DNA of 64,000 nt from Bactericera cockerelli. Taxonomy: Eukaryota; Arthropoda; Insecta; Hemiptera; Triozidae. Location of the stretch: contig CM044955.1 of the NCBI GenBank assembly GCA_024516035.1, positions 51,809,074-51,873,073 on the forward strand, written 5' to 3'. The first letter of the stretch is position 1. Each line of letters starts with the position of its first letter. This document shows, one piece after another, positions 57,456 to 64,000 of the stretch. Made by a program: the position numbers and the translations under genes. The notes below the pieces were generated by a model, which saw only the letters and a list, made by a program, of their open reading frames with translations, made no database searches and had not been told where the DNA came from.

Positions 57456-57547
57456 AACTTTTATGAAAATGTAATAAATCATAGCACCTAATCAATTTTA
57501 ATTTCATATTCTTATTTCTCCAACCAGCAGGTAAATACTCTGTGTAC

Positions 57548-58575
57548 TAACTATATGGAGAATATATCCTTACAAATATTTCTCCATGCATATCTATCCT
57601 TAGCTAGGGAATGCCAATTTGGTCCTAATTTCTCTTTTATCTCATCCCTCCATCTTTTGTGTGGTCTTCCTTTTTCTCTTTTGTAATTATATGGAACCCA
57701 TTCTGTAGCTATTTTAGACCGTTTTCTGTGAGCTGACCTTACCAGATGTCCTGCCCATTTAAACTTCAATTCCTTAACTACCGTTTCTATTCTTTTAGAG
57801 TTAAGCATATTATCTATAAATTTAATTTATTTTTAATCTTTTTTTCTAATTTTATACCCAGCATACTTCTATGCATTTTGTTTTGTGTGGTTTTTAGCCT
57901 CTTTTCTAGATTTTTTGTAAGGGCCCATGTTTGACACCCATAGGACATTGTTGAAAGTATACATTTTTGAATTGTTTCTGATTTTATTTTGGATGACATA
58001 TTGCCTCTTAGAATTTTTGATAAGGACCAATATTTATTCCAACTTAAAGTAATTCTTCTGTGTACTTCAGATTCTAGCCTGTCCTCTGTAGACACTAATT
58101 GACCAAGATAGACATATTTATTGACATATTCAATATTTCTTCCATCAAGTAAAATTTCTGATTTGGTTGAATTTGTCATTACTTTTGTTTTGTTTAGGTT
58201 CATATTGAGACCTCTCTTTCTACTTTCATTATTCAATTCGTTAAGCATAGCCTGGAGACCTTCGGGAGTTTCAGACAGAAGGACAATATCATCTGCAAAT
58301 CGTAGGTTGTTAAGAATTCTTCCGTTGATGTTCATACCAAGGTTGTCCCAGTCCAAGTCTCTAAATATCGATTCTAGTACTACATTAAACAGGTCCGGTG
58401 AGGCTGGGAAACCTTGTCGAACACCATTTTGGTCCATCTTTATCCGTGGATACATATGCACATGTCCTCTCATATAGTTCTCTGAGAGTATTAGTATAAA
58501 TTTCCTCCACTCCAAAGGTCCTCAAAGCTTGCCAAATGTAATGATGTTTCACTGAGTCAAACGCCTTGTTATAAT
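57548..58575 (-). mobile_element. RTE-type LINE fragment, frameshifted
   Basis: Frames: about 58570-58510 (KAFDSVKHHYIWQALRTFGV), 58515-57814 (NGVRQGFPASPDLFN, LRFADDIVLLSE, NKYVYLGQLVS, STMSYGCQTWALTK), 57808-57551 (ELKFKWAGHLVRSAHRKRSK, GRPHKRWRDEIKE). The FADD box is intact. GVRQGDPLSP is altered to GVRQGFPASP. Confidence 0.82.
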
Positions 58576-58872
58576 ATTATGAAAATGTAAAAGAGGTTTT
58601 AAGTAATGCTGTGCTACCAAAAGTTCGTGCATGCTTTACCAATAATGATCTATAGACGTTCTTATTTTTATTTCATTTGACGAATTGTTATGACTTATGA
58701 CATAGTGCTCATAATATATCATTGCAAGAACAATGTTTTCATCTTGTTATAATTATATGTATCCAATACATTTTTTTTTTTTTAAATATCTGAAATAGAA
58801 ATAAAAAGAATGTTTCTCTACGAAAATTGAAAGATTATTATTTTTACCTTACAATAATTTGTATACGTATAA

Positions 58873-59190
58873 GTAGTCACCATTGGCAGAGTGAGTTAGC
58901 GCGCTAGGCATTGCACGCATGGTGACCTGGGTTCGATCCCCAGCGGGGCCGGAATATTTCTGCTCTGTAACTGGATGTTCGAGGTCCACTCATACCTCGT
59001 GAGGAAAAATGAGTATTTACTTGTATGAGTAACGATCAGTGGCGGCATTACTACAGTAAAAAAAATAATGAAATAGAATAATTCGAAAAAGTAAAGGAGC
59101 TTCTTAGTAATGCTGTGTGTGATAATACCCACAAAAATTGTGAAGAGGCTTTGTGCTTCACCACAGATAAAACCATACATACATATATAC
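58873..59190 (+). repeat. SINE family B, copy 3
   Basis: AGAGTGAGTTAGCGCGCTAG, B box GGGTTCGATCCCC, CTCATACCTCGTGAGGAAAA, and end CTTTGTGCTTCACCACAGAT. Confidence 0.78.
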
Positions 59191-59204
59191 ATAATTTGTT
59201 TACT

Positions 59205-59572
59205 AATTATTCATTTTTGGGCCATTTCTAAAATTCTCGTACAACTTGTAGGCAGATATTTTTTTTTTATTTTAAAGATGAGTGTTTCACAGCCTTTTTT
59301 ATTTCGTAGCCATGAAACATGAGCTACTGTAGACGCTTGTGGTCTATTTTGTAGCATGCCCATCCCGTAGTATGCCTCCCCTCTGATGGGCGAGAAGTTA
59401 CATAATACTTCCCATTTAAGTGCTGGGTCAACACGAGCGCACCGGAAGGTATCCCTTACAAACAATTGTAACCAAATTAAGAATACAAATTTTTCTCGGC
59501 ACGGAGGATCGAACCCGGACCTTCCGCCTGGCAAGCGAGTGCTTTACCACTGAGCTAATCGCGCGCTCTTGT
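59205..59572 (-). repeat. SINE family D with tRNA-Gly-like head
   Basis: On the minus strand GCGCGATTAGCTCAGTGGTA, anticodon-like TTGCCAG, and GGGTTCGATCCTCC. The acceptor stem cannot pair, so it is not a tRNA gene. Confidence 0.6.
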
Positions 59573-59892
59573 TGTTGTTGTTGATGTTGCATCAAAAGCC
59601 ACCAATCGTGTTATTTCCGCTCTGCTTGCAGATAGTAATGTAGCGTTATCATGGTAGTTATTGGATTACTCTGAAAACTAGTGATAAGCTTGACATTTCC
59701 TGTGAGATCAAAGTAAATAAATGTGAGTAAAGTGAGTAAAGTTGAAAACAGACATTGTAATTCATATTTCAAGCGCTGTTTTTTTCCATTGAAAATAACA
59801 GGTAGCTAGGTGGTATTATTCCACTCCGGAGAAGAGCTGGTTCGGGCTGTGGATTGTAAGCGACTCTTACAACACAGGAATCTTTGTATAAT

Positions 59893-60042
59893 AATAATAA
59901 TATCGCCTTATTTATACTGCCCGATTAAGACTATTAAAGTCCCATTATTCCAGCAGTAAGCCCAAGACATATTATTATGTGGTAAAAATCCCAAATGGGA
60001 GGATAACATGTCATGTCCCGGCTGGGTTTCGAACCCACGACC
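59893..60042 (-). repeat. SINE family A, copy 5 (5' end cut)
   Basis: ATCGCCTTATTTATACTGCC at the left, GGTTTCGAACCCACGACCTC at the right, where the head is broken off. Confidence 0.75.
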
Positions 60043-60948
60043 TCATCTTGGTAAGTAGAAGTACTTACCAAGATGAGAAGCAGCTAAAACCAGGGGTAAT
60101 GCTATTTGCGGTTCCCGTATTTTAGGTGTATAAAAGAAAGTTAAGTGATAGGTATAGGTACTTCCTTGAGCCAGCCTCCGTGGCGTAATGGTTGTGATAA
60201 CTGCCCGTAGTCCAGAGATCCCGAGTTCGAAGAAAATTCTGTTCCCTCCAAACACGTGAGGCTGCCATTTCTGGCCCTACACAGGCTAGGTGAGGTTAAT
60301 GTGGGTAGCTAGTACGATTTCCAGCGAATGGAGGGTAAAACCGCCAACCTGACTTCACTGAGAGGAAATGACCACGAGGCGATGTTAATGCTCAAAACAT
60401 ATTCTACCACCTAACTCTCAGAGTCTTATTATTATGTGACAAAAACTCAAATTAACCTTTTACGGTCCAGTGCATGTCCTACATGCATCCATAGAAACGC
60501 CGCTACACTCCAGTAGAAAATTCACTAGAACAGTCCTTAAGGTCCAGTGCATGTCCCACATGCATTGTTTTGTTTGTTCATCAGGTCGAGTTGTTTTGGA
60601 AAGAAACGAAGCGCTACGGTCCAGTAGATTTTTTCTTTCAAATTACAGACATCGTATACAGGGTGTTTGTAGACGACCCAAACTTTTGACTTTGTAAAAA
60701 GAACAATAGATCCCCAATTAGCGATATGGGAGCTAAAAATAGATAAATAATTAGGTATAAAACACTGTTAAAAAAGGTAGGTAGTGGAAGTACAAAAAGA
60801 CAATGTGTTGAAGAGGGTCGTGAAATCAATGCTAACAACGCCACCCTGTATCACACATCATCCATCTTTGTCTAACTCATGTCAACAAGTGTGCTAGAAA
60901 GAGACAGAGATATACTTTGCAGAGGTATCTTTGACCCTCAATTAAACA

Positions 60949-62596
60949 TACACTTGAGAGCAACAAAAGCGAATCAAACTTTTTCCTCCACCAAATCTGC
61001 GATATCTTCGAAATTACTATTTCTATCGAGTCGTAAGATATCTCAAAATGCTGTAAATTTTGTTTTCTACAATTTCATAATTTGATTCTTAAAAAAACAC
61101 CTACCAGAAGCCGAAAATTTTAAATTTTCCTACAGGGTGTCAAAAAAGAAGAAAAACATGATTTTTTTATGTTTAACAAAAGAAGTTATAACAATGGAAA
61201 TCAACAAGATTCATTCGTAATAATGGTGAATCAGTATTTTGTGTTGTCTCCCCGAGCTCTAATCACAGCATTCATTCGATTTGGCATTGACTGGATCAAA
61301 ATAACCACAATTTCTTGGGGCAACCTCTACCATTCTTCGGTGAGGGCGATCTAGAGCTCTGCTACAGTCTGGGGAGCCGGTATTCTGCCTCAAACACTTC
61401 GTTTGAGTCGGTCTCAAAGATCCTCGATCGGGTTGAGGTCGGGACTAAGAGAGGGCCAGTCCAACGTGTCAATATTCTCCTCATCCAGGAACTCCCGAAC
61501 ACAATTAGCCGCATGTGGGCGGGCATTGTCGTGCCTGAGGAGGAACTGGTCGCCCATACTTTAAGCTTGAGGAACCACATGGGTCTGCAGGACTTCGAGA
61601 AGCTGGAATTCAACCAAAGAGAGCTTCAAATGGACCCAAACTCTCCAAAGAGCACAGGGAAAGGAGACTCAGATTCGCCATAGAACACGTGGATTGGATA
61701 CCCCAGCAATGGCGCTCTGTTCTCTTCACTGATGAATGCCGGGTGTGTTTGTTTGGTAATGACAGAAGGAAAAGAGTCTATAAAAGAGCGGGAGAAAGGT
61801 ATGCTGAGTGATGCATCACAGAAACTGTCAGTTTCGGCGGTGGTTCCTGTATGGTGCGGGGTAGGATTTCAACTGAAAGAAAGACTGAATTGGTTTTCAC
61901 CACATGCGGTGCGGGAGGTGACCTGAACAGTCAGAGATACATTGATAACATCCTGCAGACCCATGTTGTTCCTCTCGCTCAAAGTATGGGCGACCAGTTC
62001 CTCCTCATGCACGACAATGCCCGCCCACATGCGGCTAACTGTATTCGGGAGTTCTTGGGTGAGGAGAATATTGACATTTTGGACTGGCCCTCTCTTAGTC
62101 CCGACCTTAACCCGATCGAGGATCTTTGAGACCGACTCAAACGAAGTGTTTGAGGTAGAATACCGGCTCCCCAGACTGTGGCAGAGCTCATGATCACCCT
62201 CACCGAAGAATGGTAGAGGTTGGCCCAAGGTATTGTGGTTATTTTGATCCAGTCAATGCCAAATCGAATGAATGCTGTGATTAGAGCTCGGGGAGACAAC
62301 ACAAAATACTGATTCACCATTGTTACGAATGAATCTTGTTGATTTCTCATGTTACAACTTCTTTTGTTAAACATAAAACAATCATGTTTTTCTTCTTTTT
62401 TGACACCCTGTAGGAAAATTTGAATTTTACGGCTTCTCGTAGGTGTTTTTTTTAACAATCAAATTATGAAATTGTAGAAAACAAAATTTACAGCATTTTG
62501 AGATATCTTACGACTCGATAGAAATAGTAATTTCGAAGATATCGCAGATTTGGTGGAGGAAAAAGTTTGATTCGCTTTTGTTGCTCTCAAGTGTAT
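60949..62596. repeat. 1.65 kb palindrome, 646 bp arms
   Basis: Arms 60949-61594 and 61951-62596 are reverse complements with scattered mismatches, around a 356 bp unique loop. The arms contain about 184 bp of flank plus half of a Tc1-like transposon. Confidence 0.88.
61133..62410 (+). pseudogene. Tc1-like transposon remnant, head replaced by inverted tail
   Basis: Ends CAGGGTGTCAAAAAAGAAG, with TA at 61131-61132 and 62411-62412. Transposase C-terminal half on plus from about 61650 in several frames: SVLFTDECRVCLF (first D), FLLMHDNARPHAA (second D), WPSLSPDLNPIEDL (E region) followed by a stop where Tc1 has W. The left end encodes the same tail in reverse. Confidence 0.82.
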
Positions 62597-63179
62597 AAAG
62601 AAAATAAATTACTTACCACAAAGTAAATTTTGAATTTTCTTTGCTTCTTCTTTACCTATAAAACTGTACAGTTTTATTTTAGACATTTTTATCACAGAAA
62701 TAAAGACGATAGAACATGTACTACACTGAACCAACCTTCCGCAGGTTGCACTGATAATAATGTTTGTTTACACAGCTGGCTTACATTTTAGACACTTTTG
62801 ACTTGTTCATAAATATTATACGGAATATCACGAATCGACTAGAATAAATCTGATAGGCTGATAATTAAAGGAAAATATAGAATGAAATCGAATAAAGTGG
62901 AGGGAAATCTTGCATGTGGGACATGCACTGGACCTTAAGGACTGTTCTTGTGAATTTTATACTGGAGTGTAGCGGCGTTTCTATGGTTGCATGTGGGACA
63001 TGCACTGGACCGTATGGGCAGTTCCAATTTTTTTTCACTTGAGTGCAAAAGGTTAATGAGGGAAAATTCATGCACAGGGTGGGATTTGAACCAACGGATC
63101 TCTACGCTACCTAGATTACCAGACTAGCGTAATTAGGATATTAAGGATAAACTGGTTTATACGAGGGACGCCCGGAAAA

Positions 63180-63770
63180 AAGGGAACAATTGATGTTAAA
63201 AATCGACAAATACATATATTTTAATAAAATTTACAGGGTAGATTCCATATTGCACTCTAAGAATTGCACCTTGAATTTTTGACGTTTGGGGAGTGGGTAT
63301 GGCGCCTCAACATGAATCATTGCATTTAACAGAAATAATACTCGAAAAAGAATGGTTTTTTCATTATTAAAATAAAAAAATTGACCCCTTGACACCTCCC
63401 CTGTACAGCTAATAATGGCATCAAAAATTCATGAAATTTTAATTATATCAAATGGAAAAACATGTATTTAACATTTTTGTGACAAAAATACATTTATTTA
63501 TTTGTAAAAAATACTGAAACCCGTGAAATGAAATTTACGATATCCCCAGTCCTGTTTTGATTAAATATCTCAAACTGGTCTTAAAATACTTTTAATGTCA
63601 ACTAATTTTCAGATATGTATTAAAAATAGGATGGTTCTATTTAAGATTCCAAAGGTGACCCCCCCTGGGGCTACCCCTGGTAATGATAAAAAATCAAAAC
63701 CTAGGAGAAAAAGTTTCCTCCACGATATAATGATATATATGTGTTATAGCATTTTAAATTTCTTTAATCT
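63180..63770. repeat. Interspersed repeat family E, copy 2
   Basis: GACCCCTTGACACCTCCCCT, TATTTAAGATTCCAAAGGTG, CCCTGGTAATGATAAAAAAT as in 54142-54760. A 70-residue ORF here is repeat sequence. Confidence 0.55.
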
Positions 63771-64000
63771 GGTCTCTAGATATTTCGAGTTGGTCCTAAT
63801 TTTTTAGGGACCCTGTTTATCCTTGTACCACACGTGTATTATGTTTAGTGTACAAATAAAATCTTATCTTATCCAAAAGTTAAAAAACGTACCTACAGAA
63901 ATACATTTTTTTTAATGCCTAAATATTTATATATTACTGTTTCGTTGTTGATTTTATAAGACTTTTTGTAACAGAGGAGTCCAACACATGCTTTAGGCAC

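Larger units (their letters stand above)
60456..63052. mobile_element. piggyBac-like non-autonomous element, TTAA duplications
   Basis: TTAA at 60452-60455 and 63053-63056. Ends CCTTTTACGGTCCAGTG and CCTTTTGCACTCAAGTG. Subterminal inverted blocks of about 110 bp with GGTCCAGTGCATGTCC at 60465-60565 and 62910-63015. No piggyBac transposase; the centre is the palindrome below. Confidence 0.75.
60172..63130 (+). repeat. SINE family C interrupted by a 2.6 kb insertion
   Basis: Parts at 60172-60455 (CCAGCCTCCGTGGCGTAATG, TCTCAGAGTCTTATTATTAT) and 63057-63130 (GATTTGAACCAACGGATCTC) are continuous in the copy at 4690-4945. Confidence 0.7.

Noticed and set aside
59505..59572. tRNA-Gly gene on the minus strand
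   Set aside because: Good T-arm and D-arm similarity, but the acceptor stem does not pair and a SINE body follows.
61315..61683. 122-residue ORF at the left side of the palindrome
   Set aside because: Mostly antisense of the Tc1 transposase tail, so not a separate protein.

Overview
Eukaryotic, almost certainly insect, nuclear DNA. It is AT-rich with small exons, GT-AG introns, many tRNA-headed SINEs, several LINE families, a BEL/Pao LTR element, Helitron-like elements and many terminal-inverted-repeat (TIR) elements. The three host genes (a scarlet/white-type ABCG transporter, an FRS2-like docking protein and a secreted family-1 beta-glucosidase) suit an arthropod. A hemipteran is my guess from the repeat style; the sequence does not prove it.

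Layout. About 1-9.2 kb: minus-strand ABCG half-transporter, scarlet-like, eight consecutive exons carrying the nucleotide-binding domain; the membrane-domain exons lie beyond the left edge and the first exon was not found. 10-19.7 kb: no convincing gene, only repeats. 19.7-25.4 kb: minus-strand FRS2-like gene in three coding exons (N-myristoylation start, PTB domain, YxN tail). 25.6-45 kb: transposon territory: a broken LINE; a Helitron-like element holding a nested 1.83 kb TIR element; a BEL/Pao element (30870-37745) with 5 bp target duplications; a second, inverted copy of the 1.83 kb element; LINE fragments and another Helitron. 45.7-55.0 kb: plus-strand GH1 beta-glucosidase in ten exons with both catalytic glutamates and one single-base frame break in exon 5. 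55-64 kb: two more LINE remnants, SINEs, and a piggyBac-like insertion (TTAA duplication) that splits a SINE and contains a 1.65 kb palindrome built around half of a Tc1-like transposon.

Most striking: tandem arrays sit on exon starts. A 37 bp unit repeated exactly 17 times (629 bp) abuts exon 3 of the glucosidase and each copy reproduces the splice acceptor plus the start of the exon. An 82 bp x4 array does the same at the first visible ABCG exon, a 15 bp array runs into the acceptor of a third exon, and a 139 bp x3 array repeats the glucosidase promoter, start codon and signal-peptide start. Thus splice acceptors and a translation start have been multiplied locally in two genes.

Exon joins were worked out by hand from reading phase and splice dinucleotides; all eight ABCG exons and all ten GH1 exons (allowing for the exon 5 break) are phase-compatible. 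Family assignments rest on motif recognition, not on a database search.
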